A stretch of 57,089 bases of DNA from Gammaproteobacteria bacterium (GCA_919902765.1 CAKKRP010000015.1:1-57089), one strand, 5' to 3'; counted from the first letter of the stretch, positions 1-9,540 are shown. Numbers and translations: made by a program. The notes: generated by a model from the letters alone, not told the origin.

Positions 1-2
1 CC

Positions 3-1703
3 ATCATGTTTCATGAGCAGGCCATAGGAACGGTGATGATCGCCGTGTCCAGGGAGACTGTGGATGCCGAGATGCGCAACATGGTGATACAAAATTTAAG
101 CATAGGCGCGATCGTCGTGTTACTGATTAGCGCGGGAATATATTTTATTTTTCATCGCTACGTTATTTTTCCAATCCGTCAGCTAAGCTACGGGGCGGAA
201 CGAGTCGCTGGGGGAGTCTTACATGAGCCAATTGCGATATCCAGTGTGGACGAGCTTGGGCAACTGGCGAGATCATTTAATCGGATGATGGACAACTTGC
301 ACCAGGCCGATGCGCAACGCAATGAGGCCACTGCAAAATTAAATGAATTTAATAGAACGCTGGAACAACGTGTAGAAGAGCGTACACAAGCTATAGAACG
401 CGCCAATCGAGAACTAGAACATATGGCGTTATACGATAGTTTGACCAGTTTGCCGAATAGAGTTTCGATGAAAGACCGCCTTGAAAGGGTGCTGGCCGCC
501 GCAGTGCTGCGCGGCGAAAAATTTGTTGTTGCGGTGATGGATATCGATAGATTTAAAGAAGTTAACGAAACCTTGGGTCATCACGCCGGCGATGAACTAT
601 TATATAACATTAGCGAACGAGTAAAAAAGGGGTTACGCACAGCGGACACGCTCGCGCGTTTTGGGAGTGACGAGTTCGCGTTGATATTTCCCGATCTTAA
701 TATGAATAACGCGCATGCGGTGTTAAAGAAGTTGTTGCACGTATTAGATGAGCCGGTAATTATAGGCGGTATAAATATTAAAATCACCGCCACCATAGGG
801 GCAGCCGTTTATCCCGATCAAGCCGGAGATGTCGAGACGCTATTGAAGAGGGCGGATATCGCGCTATATGAGGCGAAAAATAAAGAGATGGACTATTGTT
901 TTTATTCCACGGAAATAGATTCTTATAGCCCTCGTCGTCTGAGTTTGATGGCGGATCTGCAAAAGGCGATGGCGAATGGCGAGCTTCAATTGTATTATCA
1001 AACGATATTTGATTTATCCACCGGCGCGGTACGCGGTATGGAGGCGTTGGCGCGCTGGCCACATCCCCGCTATGGATTTATTCAACCGATAGAATTCATA
1101 TCGATGATAGAGCAGACTGGGTTTATTAAGTCGTTTACCTACTGGGCGGTAGATTCAGCGCTGGCGCAACATGCAAAATGGCGTGATCAATATAAAAATG
1201 TTGTAGTATCGGTAAATCTGGCAATGCGCAATCTGCAGGACCGGGATTTTCCGGATCAAGTTGCGGAGCTGGTCAAAAAATGGTCGGTGCAGCCGCATAC
1301 CTTGATGCTTGAAATAACTGAAGGCGGGGTGATGCATAATCCGGTGTTCGTGCTTGAAATGTTGAATAAATTTAGAGCCCTAAACGTCGATGTGGCGATT
1401 GATGATTTTGGAACCGGATATTCTTCGCTCACGTATTTAAAGAGACTGCCAGTGCAAGAAGTGAAGATCGACAGGTCTTTTATCAAAGACATTATCACCC
1501 ATAAAGAAGACGCCGCAATCGTGCGCTCGGTAATAGATCTGGCGCACAATCTCAATTTAAAAGTGGTTGCAGAGGGAGTGGGGAACGAGGAAACGCTTAA
1601 CGCGTTACACAAAATGGGTTGTGACTATGTGCAAGGATATTTTATGAGCATGCCTGTTAAGCCGGATGATGTGAAGTTCGAGAATATGCGCCAATTGAAC
1701 TAG
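3..1703 (+). CDS. HAMP-GGDEF-EAL cyclic-di-GMP signalling protein (5' end outside window)
   Basis: The reading frame is open to the window edge, so this is the C-terminal part of a larger membrane protein; the first ATG at base 6 is probably internal. Visible parts in order (ORF-track numbering): end of a periplasmic sensor region, a transmembrane helix around residues 30-50, HAMP, coiled coil near 95-140, GGDEF domain about 140-300, EAL domain about 310-555. The EAL domain looks catalytically complete (MEALARW, LEITEG, DDFGTGYSS, VKIDRSF, VAEGV, VQGYF), so c-di-GMP phosphodiesterase activity is likely. The GGDEF signature reads GSDEF with an RxxD I-site five residues before it; whether it still makes c-di-GMP cannot be told. 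The architecture resembles MshH/CsrD, but those have degenerate EAL motifs, so I do not use that name. It converges on the MSHA operon, whose MshE carries c-di-GMP-binding motifs. Confidence 0.93.
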   Translation: MMFHEQAIGTVMIAVSRETVDAEMRNMVIQNLSIGAIVVLLISAGIYFIFHRYVIFPIRQLSYGAERVAGGVLHEPIAISSVDELGQLARSFNRMMDNLHQADAQRNEATAKLNEFNRTLEQRVEERTQAIERANRELEHMALYDSLTSLPNRVSMKDRLERVLAAAVLRGEKFVVAVMDIDRFKEVNETLGHHAGDELLYNISERVKKGLRTADTLARFGSDEFALIFPDLNMNNAHAVLKKLLHVLDEPVIIGGINIKITATIGAAVYPDQAGDVETLLKRADIALYEAKNKEMDYCFYSTEIDSYSPRRLSLMADLQKAMANGELQLYYQTIFDLSTGAVRGMEALARWPHPRYGFIQPIEFISMIEQTGFIKSFTYWAVDSALAQHAKWRDQYKNVVVSVNLAMRNLQDRDFPDQVAELVKKWSVQPHTLMLEITEGGVMHNPVFVLEMLNKFRALNVDVAIDDFGTGYSSLTYLKRLPVQEVKIDRSFIKDIITHKEDAAIVRSVIDLAHNLNLKVVAEGVGNEETLNALHKMGCDYVQGYFMSMPVKPDDVKFENMRQLN

Positions 1704-1737
1704 CAATGGAATGTGGTAATAGAAAAATTATTTGATG

Positions 1738-3021
1738 TTATTTTTCCAGTCTCACGCGTAGTTTATCTATCCGTTCACGCGCGTATCCGGATAATGTTTT
1801 GTCAATAAATGCGTCACCGGCGCCGCGCGCATAGGCGTCAATCGCGGCGCGGTAATTTTGCTTTTTTTCGTACACGGAAGCCAGTCCCACCCACCATTTT
1901 CCTTCCGTTGGGCGTTGCCCTAAGGCATTGCGATACATCGCAATAGCTTTGTCATTGTGGTTGGCACGCGTATATAGAGTGGCTAAAAAACCGCAATATT
2001 CCGCGTCTTTCAATGCGCTCTCCGGTGCTTCCTCTAAAAGCTGCAAGGCCTGTTTTTCGGCGCCTTGCTCTACCAGCACGCGTGCCTGCCATACCATCAG
2101 CGAGATTTCCTGAGGATTGATCTTCAATCCCGCATTCAATAGATGTTCGGCCTCTAACCAACGTCCGTGGTCTATCAAAAGTCCGGCCAATGTTCCACGT
2201 GCGGCAACATGATTTGGAGATGACTCCAACGCGTTACGTAATTGTTGTTCGGCCTGAGCGTAAAATCCTTTTTTAATAGCTAATTTGGCTTCTTTGTAAA
2301 GATTTTGAGCGCGCGCGTCTTGGTCAATTTGCGAATTTTCGGGTGTTGTGATAGATGCGCCGACCGGCGCTGCCTGCCTATTCTTTGCTATTTCGGTTGT
2401 TGGCGCCGGTGATAACGGCGGGCCTTTTCCAGGCGGCGCAATTGCCGGTGCATTGTTCACTACACGCTTGTGCAGCGTTTTGGTGGAAATCGGAGTGCGC
2501 TTAGATTCGTCCTCAATTTTAGTTACAGGGTCGCTTCTAAGAGGGGGCGTCAATGGCGCCGCTTTATTTTCTGAGAGTGAAAAATTATTCGGTAGAGAAT
2601 TCGGTATGGATGCGGTGCGTGTATCGTCCACAGGGTGCATCGGCGTGACGTTAGGTTTATCAACTAAGGGCGGCATAGGAATAGGCGCGGCTAGGGGCGT
2701 CACAACAGCCGCCGGTGGCGCGGAATCGCTCAGCAATGTTACGCTAGGCGTATTCACAGGAACATCGCGCAGTACTTCCAGCGTTTGACCATTGTTCCAT
2801 GGTGTCCAATTCCATTGTGCGTCGGGAAAAAATACCGCCCACGCTGCGGCGAGCGATGAGATTAACGCCAGAACAATAAGCGTGAGGCGTCTACGCCTAG
2901 AATTATTAGGCTCGGGTGGTACTGCCTGAAGATGTTGGAAGTCGGACGGACGAGGTTTGGCGGGCGACTTTTGTGCGTGGCGAGTCTCTAATCCGGTTAA
3001 TAACGTATTTATCAGGCTCAT
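1738..3021 (-). CDS. mshN: MSHA biogenesis protein MshN, TPR protein
   Basis: A 427-residue inner-membrane protein with an N-terminal cytoplasmic segment (MSLINTLLTGLE, typical of MshN), one transmembrane helix around residues 44-64, a long Pro/Thr/Ala-rich periplasmic linker, and TPR repeats from about residue 235 to the end. By family it is an accessory protein of the MSHA type IV pilus, probably a periplasmic scaffold near the secretin. It is the last gene of the minus-strand msh run and its start overlaps the mshM stop by four bases, indicating translational coupling. Several long plus-strand ORFs here are shadows of this gene. The assignment rests on architecture plus position; the TPR sequence alone would not prove it. 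Confidence 0.85.
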   Translation of the reverse strand: MSLINTLLTGLETRHAQKSPAKPRPSDFQHLQAVPPEPNNSRRRRLTLIVLALISSLAAAWAVFFPDAQWNWTPWNNGQTLEVLRDVPVNTPSVTLLSDSAPPAAVVTPLAAPIPMPPLVDKPNVTPMHPVDDTRTASIPNSLPNNFSLSENKAAPLTPPLRSDPVTKIEDESKRTPISTKTLHKRVVNNAPAIAPPGKGPPLSPAPTTEIAKNRQAAPVGASITTPENSQIDQDARAQNLYKEAKLAIKKGFYAQAEQQLRNALESSPNHVAARGTLAGLLIDHGRWLEAEHLLNAGLKINPQEISLMVWQARVLVEQGAEKQALQLLEEAPESALKDAEYCGFLATLYTRANHNDKAIAMYRNALGQRPTEGKWWVGLASVYEKKQNYRAAIDAYARGAGDAFIDKTLSGYARERIDKLRVRLEK

Positions 3022-3986
3022 GCGAGACTATGCAGCAATGCCGCGCCCGTGGCGATAACGGTAACGGCGGAAAAAGTGGAGAATATGCGGCGAAAACGCG
3101 CTTTACGAAGTTGTTTGAGATTGTGTGCCGGTAGAGTGTCGGTGTCTTCTATCGCGAGCGTGACATGTTTGTCGGATACGCGACGCGCGCCCTCGGCATA
3201 GGCGGCGATCAGGGATTTGTGGGCGAGCATATTCAGCAGACGCGGTATACCGCCGCTGCCTGTATAAAGCGTACGCAGGGCAACGTGGCTGAATAATCTC
3301 GGCCCGCGATAGCCGGCGATATTTAATCGGTGCTGTATATAATCTTCACACTCAGTGGCGGTGAGCGGCGCCAAATTCGCGGAAAACGAAATGCGTTGTT
3401 TCAATTGTCGAATCGCGGATTGGTCTAGGCGCGCATCCAATTCCGGCTGGCCGAATAATACCAATTGCATTAGTTTACGTTTAGGTGTTTCCATATTGCT
3501 GAGTAGACGCAATGCCTCTAACGTGGGTAACGGCATGGCGTGGGCCTCGTCAAGACAAAGCACCACCACGCGATTTGAAGAGGCGTAGGTGTCGATGAGG
3601 AAATGTACTATAGATTTTAGTACCGTGTGTTGGTTAGGGCGTTCCGCGTATTCTATGCCCAACTCGTCGGCGATGGCCAGCAATAGCGTCATCGGTTCCA
3701 AGTAGGGATTGGGTATGTAGGCGGTGAGGTATTGATCACCAAGTGCGTGCAAAAAAGTGCGGCATAGCAGCGTTTTTCCGGTGCCCACTTCGCCTATCAC
3801 CTTGGTAAAGCCTTCGCCGCTGCGTGTAGCGAAAAATAATTTGTTGAGCGCATCTTGCGCTGCGGCGTGGGTGAAAAAAAATTGTGGATCAGGGGTCAAT
3901 GAAAATGGCAATTGCTCCAGGTTGAAGAATTGGGTGTACAGCAGCGTGTCGTTGTATGCATGATGCGTCTCATATTGTTGTGGCAT
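3018..3986 (-). CDS. mshM: MSHA biogenesis protein MshM, ExeA-type AAA ATPase
   Basis: A 322-residue ATPase of the ExeA/GspA type. The N-terminal stretch around residues 20-40 (PFSLTPDP) is the usual family opening; Walker A is GEVGTGKT at about 65-72 and Walker B is VVLCLDEAH at about 141-149. A hydrophobic C-terminal helix (about 300-320) would anchor it in the inner membrane; there is no peptidoglycan-binding domain. In MSHA and type II systems such ATPases help assemble or place the secretin, and it sits directly after mshL, the secretin gene, as in other msh loci. The start overlaps nothing; the stop overlaps the mshN start. Confidence 0.9.
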   Translation of the reverse strand: MPQQYETHHAYNDTLLYTQFFNLEQLPFSLTPDPQFFFTHAAAQDALNKLFFATRSGEGFTKVIGEVGTGKTLLCRTFLHALGDQYLTAYIPNPYLEPMTLLLAIADELGIEYAERPNQHTVLKSIVHFLIDTYASSNRVVVLCLDEAHAMPLPTLEALRLLSNMETPKRKLMQLVLFGQPELDARLDQSAIRQLKQRISFSANLAPLTATECEDYIQHRLNIAGYRGPRLFSHVALRTLYTGSGGIPRLLNMLAHKSLIAAYAEGARRVSDKHVTLAIEDTDTLPAHNLKQLRKARFRRIFSTFSAVTVIATGAALLHSLA

Positions 3987-3998
3987 AGAGGCCTCCGA

Positions 3999-5684
3999 TT
4001 ACTCCGTACGCGCGTCTATTTGATAGGCGTTATCAGCGGTTTTTTCGATAGTTTTTCGCCATTGCTCGCCATCATAATCGATAATGGTGGGTTTGAGTAA
4101 GATGACCAATTCTTTTTTGATTTTCACTAAGCGGCGTTGCGTAAATAATTCGCCGATGAAAGGTATGTTACCTAAAATGGGTATCGAGGCGCGACGCTCT
4201 ACCTCGGATTCTTTCATCATTCCGCCGATGACGACCATTTGCCCGCTGCGCGCACGCACGACGTTATCGGATTCCTGGATGTTGCTGGATGCGACCGGCA
4301 GATCATAGGATTGTCCGCCGATGGTGAAGACCTTGGAGATTTGCGCGACATCGCTGATCGCGGGATGTATATGCAGTAAAATATTATCATTGTTATCTAT
4401 TTGCGGTGTGACATCCAGCGCTACACCGGAGAAGAACGGGGATAGCTCAACCGTTGGCGAAGAAGAGGTGCCGGCGGTGGTGGACGTAGTTTGTGAAGTG
4501 ACTTTTGTGATATAGAAATTATCGTCGCCCACTTTGATAACGGCCTTTTGATTGTTGAGTGTCGCCACGCGCGGGCTCGACAGGATGTGTATCCGGCCTT
4601 GAGTTTGTAAGAATTCTAAAAATGCGCCTAGCCCGCCGGTACCGAACGCTAAGCTAAAAATACCGCCAAATGACGACGTGCGCGAGTTTGCGATGGCAGC
4701 GCCCGCCATATCGCCCGTCACACCGTAATTTTCACTCGCGCCGCTGGATACGGCCGTGCCGCCGCCTGTTTGGGAGAGGCGTACGCCTTTCGCCATCGCG
4801 GTCCAGTTGATACCTGTTTGGATCGTGTCGTCGAGTTCAACCTCAAAAATTTTGGCTTCGATGATCACTTGGCGATTCATCGTCGATTGTGTAAGCCCCA
4901 AAAATTCTTCAACCACGCGTAATTCCCGCGGCGACGCGCGCACCACCACCAGCCCAGCCGCCGGATTGACCACCGCCTGATGATTGTCTTCTTTGCCTAT
5001 CAGCGCGACCAATGCGGTTTCCAAATCTTTCCAAAAATTTGTCTCTGAGGTGGTGTCCAGGCTAATCGCCGATGCGCTCCCGTTACTACCGCCGCTAGTA
5101 GCGCCGCTGCTGGTGGCGCTACTACTCCCCCCTGAGCTGCGCAAACCGTTGGCGGCGATTTGTACTGAGGATGCGCCTTTGCGTTTGAAATCCAAATAGT
5201 TTACTGGATAGATACGCGAGGTCACGCTATTTCCAAGGATGGTATAGCGGTTTCCGGTACGCAGATACTCGTATCCATAGACCTCACGCAGTGCTTGCAA
5301 TGCGTCCTCGATGGTAACATTTTTTAGGTGTATACTGATTTTTCCAGTCACGGATGGGTGTACGACGATATTATACGGAGACGTGGACATGAGATTTAAA
5401 AAAAGATCTTTCGCAGCTATATTATTCGCATTCAAATCGAAGCGCGGTTCCTCGGGAATTTCTTCCAATGGGATATGAAAACGCAGGGATGGCAGTAGGG
5501 CGCGTCCTACGTCCGGTGGTAATTCCGCACCCGGTCCGACCACCGCCTGGCTCGCCGCTTCGCTTAACGCATCTTGTATCGCATTGCGTTGCGGTGTGCC
5601 GGTGGTCGTTGGCAAAGTCGTACATGCATTGCAAGTAATGGCCGATATCAACAGCGTAGTTTTGAAGGGATGAGCGCATGACAT
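3999..5684 (-). CDS. mshL: MSHA secretin MshL
   Basis: A 561-residue outer-membrane secretin of the PulD/PilQ family through which the MSHA pilus exits. After a signal peptide with an imperfect lipobox (ITCNAC, so lipidation is uncertain) there is a secretin-and-TonB N-terminal (STN) type region around residues 90-155, a Ser/Gly-rich insertion near 185-215, an N1/NolW-type region around 225-290, and the C-terminal secretin domain ending with the family signature region (VVIGGMM, SIPILGNIPFIGELF). Length fits MshL. It lies two bases after mshK and twelve bases before mshM, in one transcription unit. The Ser/Gly insertion is low complexity and probably a flexible loop. Confidence 0.94.
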   Translation of the reverse strand: MSCAHPFKTTLLISAITCNACTTLPTTTGTPQRNAIQDALSEAASQAVVGPGAELPPDVGRALLPSLRFHIPLEEIPEEPRFDLNANNIAAKDLFLNLMSTSPYNIVVHPSVTGKISIHLKNVTIEDALQALREVYGYEYLRTGNRYTILGNSVTSRIYPVNYLDFKRKGASSVQIAANGLRSSGGSSSATSSGATSGGSNGSASAISLDTTSETNFWKDLETALVALIGKEDNHQAVVNPAAGLVVVRASPRELRVVEEFLGLTQSTMNRQVIIEAKIFEVELDDTIQTGINWTAMAKGVRLSQTGGGTAVSSGASENYGVTGDMAGAAIANSRTSSFGGIFSLAFGTGGLGAFLEFLQTQGRIHILSSPRVATLNNQKAVIKVGDDNFYITKVTSQTTSTTAGTSSSPTVELSPFFSGVALDVTPQIDNNDNILLHIHPAISDVAQISKVFTIGGQSYDLPVASSNIQESDNVVRARSGQMVVIGGMMKESEVERRASIPILGNIPFIGELFTQRRLVKIKKELVILLKPTIIDYDGEQWRKTIEKTADNAYQIDARTE

Positions 5685-5686
5685 AG

Positions 5687-6055
5687 TTAGTTTTCCCGCT
5701 GACTGGTTGTTGGAGTTAGTGCGGAAACAGTCGTAGATAGCGCACGTTTATCTTGGCCGCGCGATAGCTCAACGTGATTTGGCCAGATTGCAGACACACG
5801 ATATCCTGCGATGCTCTCGCCGATGCGGTAACGTTTGCCGTTAATTACGGCAAGGCGTTGCCGTGGCGACACAAACGTGTAAGTGAGGCGTAGTGGGCTG
5901 TCGATAAAATCGGGCACTGCGCTGTCCTGGGGTGTGCCGGTGTCTACAGGTTTATACGGGCGCGTGGGATCTGGGAGTTTATGCCAATCGACTTCGGTCG
6001 CCCAGCCTAACCCCGTCATTGCAGATATGATCCAGATCAGATATTTGTGCCGCAT
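5687..6055 (-). CDS. mshK: MSHA biogenesis protein MshK, PilP-like
   Basis: A 122-residue secreted or membrane-anchored small protein with an N-terminal signal sequence (about residues 1-20) and the motif DPTRP near residue 29, which is typical of MshK and related PilP/GspC-type periplasmic connectors. The second half (NGKRYRIGESIAGYRV) looks like the small beta domain of the HR/PilP type. In related systems such proteins link the inner-membrane PilN/PilO-like complex to the secretin. Its position between mshJ and mshL is the expected one. Sequence conservation in this family is low, so the call leans on position and the DPTRP motif. Confidence 0.82.
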   Translation of the reverse strand: MRHKYLIWIISAMTGLGWATEVDWHKLPDPTRPYKPVDTGTPQDSAVPDFIDSPLRLTYTFVSPRQRLAVINGKRYRIGESIAGYRVSAIWPNHVELSRGQDKRALSTTVSALTPTTSQREN

Positions 6056-6146
6056 AGAGGGTTATAAGCAATTATGGTGCCCTGTTGTTTATAGTGTAAA
6101 TCCCCGGATAAAAGCGGAGAGTGATGTGGCGCTTAGTGTATGCGCG

Positions 6147-6866
6147 TCAGTTTTGAGTTGTGGCCTGGGCGCGAAATAGTGTCCTGTGGGGGCTTAAGGT
6201 GATTAGCTCAACGCTTAGTATAGAGTCGGGATAGTCTAATGTTTTTAGTTTTACCTCGCCTATAAAAAGCTTCTGTGAAGTTTGTTCCAGGCGTTGTAAA
6301 TAGGCCACTAGGTCGTGATAAGGACCGCGCACCTCGGCTATCATCAGGTGGCGATACAAGATAAATTCGCGGTCTGGAAACAACGCGCGCACCGCCTCAC
6401 TGAGGTTTTTCGATTGCGAATCTTCGTTACGCAACACCAAGTCGGGTGGCATATTGGCGAATCTTTCCAAATGTATGCGTGGGTAATTGGCCAGGGCGTT
6501 TTCTACCAGTTGGTTGGCATCGGTCGCTTGTGTCAAACGCTGCGTGCTTTGCGTGAGCGTATCCTCTATTTTACGTAAACGGTCCAAGCCAAATTCCAAT
6601 TGACCCCGCTTTGTTAAATTAGGATCTTTGATATTAGCAGGTTTTTTTAGTAGTTCCTGTGTTTCCCCCAATGCGCGTTGTTTTTCCTTTAGCTCGGTGT
6701 CGATAGAGAGTTGTTGTTTTTCCATGGGCGATAACCAAAGAACATAGGCCAAGCCACATACCAGCGTTGCTGCAGTGGCGCTCATCATCAAGGTTTCGCG
6801 CAGGGAAAGCCGATTGGCGCGTGTCAAAAGTTGATTGAAATTAAATTTTGGCGTTTCGTCGGCCAT
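6147..6866 (-). CDS. mshJ: MSHA biogenesis protein MshJ, PilO-like
   Basis: A 239-residue bitopic inner-membrane protein: a short cytoplasmic N-terminus, one transmembrane helix at about residues 28-46, a coiled-coil segment (about 47-115), then a small periplasmic alpha/beta domain. This is the layout of PilO/GspM and of MshJ. In type IV pili PilO pairs with PilN to form the alignment complex between motor platform and secretin. It sits six bases downstream of the PilN-like gene and about 90 bases upstream of mshK. Confidence 0.85.
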   Translation of the reverse strand: MADETPKFNFNQLLTRANRLSLRETLMMSATAATLVCGLAYVLWLSPMEKQQLSIDTELKEKQRALGETQELLKKPANIKDPNLTKRGQLEFGLDRLRKIEDTLTQSTQRLTQATDANQLVENALANYPRIHLERFANMPPDLVLRNEDSQSKNLSEAVRALFPDREFILYRHLMIAEVRGPYHDLVAYLQRLEQTSQKLFIGEVKLKTLDYPDSILSVELITLSPHRTLFRAQATTQN

Positions 6867-6872
6867 ATTCGT

Positions 6873-7598
6873 TTATTGAGACAACATTTTAAGTTGATTA
6901 ATTAACGCAAAACTGTCTTTGAAAAAATCCTTTTGTTCGTTATTGGTGGTGATTTCTTTTGTGACATCGACAGGATCGCGGATTTCGTCTTCCTCGGTGG
7001 TGAGAATGAATTCAGAAGCGCCGGTCGTCTTTTTTTCCGTGGTAGTGTCTTCAGGGAAAGTCAAACGCAAGAAATTAAAGCCCGTTTTAGTAACCCGAGG
7101 ATCATTGGTCAATTTAGTTAAATAGCCAGATATTAACGCGGAATTGACTGTGTTGCCGTGTATGGAAAGGATGCCTTTGGCGCGTTGTATCCGGACGGAA
7201 CTCAACCATAATCCTTGGGCATGGTGTTTTGCAAGGGCAATAAATAACGGTGATATCGCCACCGATTTAGGCGCCAATTGCGCCTCAATTGTTTCCGCCA
7301 AGGCCTCGCGCACCTTGATTTTTTTTTCCAGTAGTTCAATCGCATTGTCTAAGGACGCGTCTACCGGTAACGGGGTTAAATCCTTGTTTGTTTTGGAGAG
7401 GGCGTCATGTGCGGCGTTAAGCTCTGTGCCAAGCGATGCCAATGACAATTGAGCGTTGTTTAATTTTGATTGTTGTTGTAAACCCAACGCTAATGCCGCT
7501 GCAACGGAAAGCAGCACGCTTGCGGCTATCATAACCACCGGCGACACGCTAAAGGGCGTGCGTATTTTTCCGGAATAAAAGTTAATTTGCTGGCGCAT
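6873..7598 (-). CDS. MSHA biogenesis protein, PilN-like (MshI2)
   Basis: A 241-residue PilN/GspL-C-like protein. It opens with QQINFYSGK, close to the INFxP/INLY start of PilN relatives, followed by one transmembrane helix at about residues 17-40, a coiled coil, and a periplasmic ferredoxin-like domain; the C-terminal part is charged (TTEKKTT, EEDEIRD). The start overlaps the end of mshI by 17 bases in another frame, so the two are translationally coupled, as pilM-pilN are. It is often named MshI2 or MshI1 in msh loci; I leave the symbol empty because naming is inconsistent. Confidence 0.83.
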   Translation of the reverse strand: MRQQINFYSGKIRTPFSVSPVVMIAASVLLSVAAALALGLQQQSKLNNAQLSLASLGTELNAAHDALSKTNKDLTPLPVDASLDNAIELLEKKIKVREALAETIEAQLAPKSVAISPLFIALAKHHAQGLWLSSVRIQRAKGILSIHGNTVNSALISGYLTKLTNDPRVTKTGFNFLRLTFPEDTTTEKKTTGASEFILTTEEDEIRDPVDVTKEITTNNEQKDFFKDSFALINQLKMLSQ

Positions 7599-8529
7599 GA
7601 GCGTTTTCTGTAGTTATGTTACGTAGCGCTGCGCCCACTACCAGTGCCAATGGCGCATGTAATGCGGAAGGTGGCGGCTTCGTCCAGGAGATGATTTCCA
7701 ACAAATTCAATAAACGTGGTGGTGTAGGAAAAAACTTTCCTAGATATTGTATTAATCCAAATAAATCTAAAGTAGAAGGAGTGATATATACGTGTTCTAT
7801 CTGGCCCTGGCGAAAATGGCGATTGAAATAATCCAATGATCGCTGAATTTCTAAGGCGATACGCTCGTAAATCGCGTCCGGTTGCGCGCGCCAAAGCGCT
7901 AGGTCTATTTCGGTGCGTCTGGTCACGTATAATGTGCCGTTTTTGCTTAGCGTGATCACGCACGTGTCATCGGAAAAGGTCACCAAGGCGGTGCCACGGG
8001 TATTTTCCGGCAATAATTCGGCGAGATTGCGTTGCGCCATTTCCATAATGTCCACTATTTCTAAATTAACGGCGTTATCGCGTAAGTTGTTGATGCAGGC
8101 CGCTACGTCATGTTGCTGCGCCGCCACCACATAAATTTGCTTCTCTTTCTCATTGCTGCTTTCCGGAAAATCAAAAACTTGCAAACTGATGTCCTGTACC
8201 GGTGTGCTAATCATGTCCTTGATTACCCAGCGCAATGCCTGGGGCAGTTCATTTTTGGGGACGTTGGGGGCGTCGGTGAGCAAAATGCGATATACCGGTG
8301 GCGCCAATACCGTGGTGCAACGGGTACGGCCTAATTTGTGGGATTTTGCGAGGCGTTTGAGTATTTTATTTGCGTCCGCAGGGCGTTCGATAGGTACATA
8401 ATCCCAGTTGATTACCGCAGGCAGCCGGCCGGGGGCGCGTTGTACGCAAGCCAAGGCGACGCCCGTTGTATCTGCAACGATGGCGGTGAGGTGGTTCAAT
8501 TCGGTCTTTTTGGCGCGCAATCCCAGCAT
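7582..8529 (-). CDS. mshI: MSHA biogenesis protein MshI, PilM-like actin-fold protein
   Basis: A 315-residue cytoplasmic protein with the PilM/FtsA-like actin fold expected for MshI. There is no signal peptide or transmembrane segment; the N-terminal beta strands contain TTGVALACVQ, and later blocks such as ALRWVIKDMI resemble the conserved ALRWEI segment of MshI/PilM. PilM-type proteins bind the short cytoplasmic tail of PilN, matching the overlapping PilN-like gene that follows. It begins 36 bases after the end of mshP. Confidence 0.86.
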   Translation of the reverse strand: MLGLRAKKTELNHLTAIVADTTGVALACVQRAPGRLPAVINWDYVPIERPADANKILKRLAKSHKLGRTRCTTVLAPPVYRILLTDAPNVPKNELPQALRWVIKDMISTPVQDISLQVFDFPESSNEKEKQIYVVAAQQHDVAACINNLRDNAVNLEIVDIMEMAQRNLAELLPENTRGTALVTFSDDTCVITLSKNGTLYVTRRTEIDLALWRAQPDAIYERIALEIQRSLDYFNRHFRQGQIEHVYITPSTLDLFGLIQYLGKFFPTPPRLLNLLEIISWTKPPPSALHAPLALVVGAALRNITTENAHAPAN

Positions 8530-8565
8530 ATCGCAATTAAATGCAAAAAGCGGGCGCGCCGTTCT

Positions 8566-9540
8566 TTATGGCACCAATTCCGTCCACGTCACGAGGGCGA
8601 CATTCGCACCTACTTTGGTGATGCGTATGTCGTCAACGTTCATTGTTACTTGACGGCCCGGTGAGCCATTCAAGGCTTCCTGCATGTCATAACGTATGTG
8701 TATGCGATCATACGTCCTGTTCGCGGGCATCGCCTTGGGTAACCCATTGATATATTGCCATCCCGCACTCGTGGTTGCGTCCTGCCAGACGTTGTCCGAG
8801 ATGCCTAGTGTGCTATCGACCAAGTCGATCGCTGCGATATTTTTGAGAGGATTACCGCTGATTTTTGTTTTCATGAAACCAACGTAATAGTTAATATTTA
8901 GGCCCGTTGCGCCGGTTGAAATCGGTACCGCAAGCAGACGCTCCCGGTATCCGGTAAATGCACCGCCAGGATTAGCGACGTCGGTTTCTGCATAAAATGA
9001 TCCGCTCCCCGCGACTGTGTTTACACACGTGGCCGCAGGGCAATTGGCCGCAACATAGCGGGAAAGGCCTTTGTTTTGTGTCAATACCTCGGTCGGCCAA
9101 TGGGTAGTAAAATCAGCCAAATTAGGAAACGGTTCGTCTATGGGCATGCCCGGGTTGTATTGTATGCGTGCGTGCAATTTGCGTTGCGACAGACCGACAG
9201 TACCGATGACGTTCACATCACACAATGAAGCGCTGACCACCGTTGCCGACGTAACCGCAAATGTGCCGCGACCGAGGGCGTAATCACCCACCGCAGGGTC
9301 CGGTCCTAGGCTGGTGCAAATGATATTGGTAGAGGCGCGATAAAGCGCGCGTTCGATAGCGGATTCCGCCAGGTACAAAGCGTCCGCAGTGTTGCTTTGC
9401 GAATCCACATCCGAAAAATTCGAACTCGCCGATTGCAATGCAACGGCTAACGCAATGCCTATCACAATCAGCAACAGCACCGCGACGATGACGGTCGCCG
9501 CGCCGCGCATTTTTTTTGGGGAGTGAATATATGTTTTCAT
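8566..9540 (-). CDS. mshP: MshP-like / PilX-like minor pilus protein, unusually long
   Basis: A 324-residue protein with an N-terminal hydrophobic helix after a basic start (KKMRGAATVIVAVLLLIVIG) and then ADALYLAESAIERAL, the conserved helix of PilX/MshP-type minor pilin-like proteins. It lacks the classical GFTLIE processing site, as MshP proteins do. MshP proteins I know are roughly 140-180 residues; here an extra C-terminal region of about 180 residues follows, rich in beta-type sequence and looking like a secreted ligand- or carbohydrate-binding sandwich, possibly exposed at the pilus tip. The start overlaps the mshO stop (ATGA). The function of the extension is not recognised. Confidence 0.78.
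   Translation of the reverse strand: MKTYIHSPKKMRGAATVIVAVLLLIVIGIALAVALQSASSNFSDVDSQSNTADALYLAESAIERALYRASTNIICTSLGPDPAVGDYALGRGTFAVTSATVVSASLCDVNVIGTVGLSQRKLHARIQYNPGMPIDEPFPNLADFTTHWPTEVLTQNKGLSRYVAANCPAATCVNTVAGSGSFYAETDVANPGGAFTGYRERLLAVPISTGATGLNINYYVGFMKTKISGNPLKNIAAIDLVDSTLGISDNVWQDATTSAGWQYINGLPKAMPANRTYDRIHIRYDMQEALNGSPGRQVTMNVDDIRITKVGANVALVTWTELVP

Noticed and set aside
6-1703. Naming the GGDEF-EAL gene mshH/csrD
   Set aside because: MshH/CsrD have degenerate GGDEF and EAL motifs; here EAL and downstream catalytic residues are intact, and only the layout is similar.
2348-2788. 146-codon plus-strand ORF inside mshN
   Set aside because: It lies opposite the Pro/Thr-rich linker of mshN, has low-complexity Gly/Ala/Ser composition and no domain; a shadow frame.
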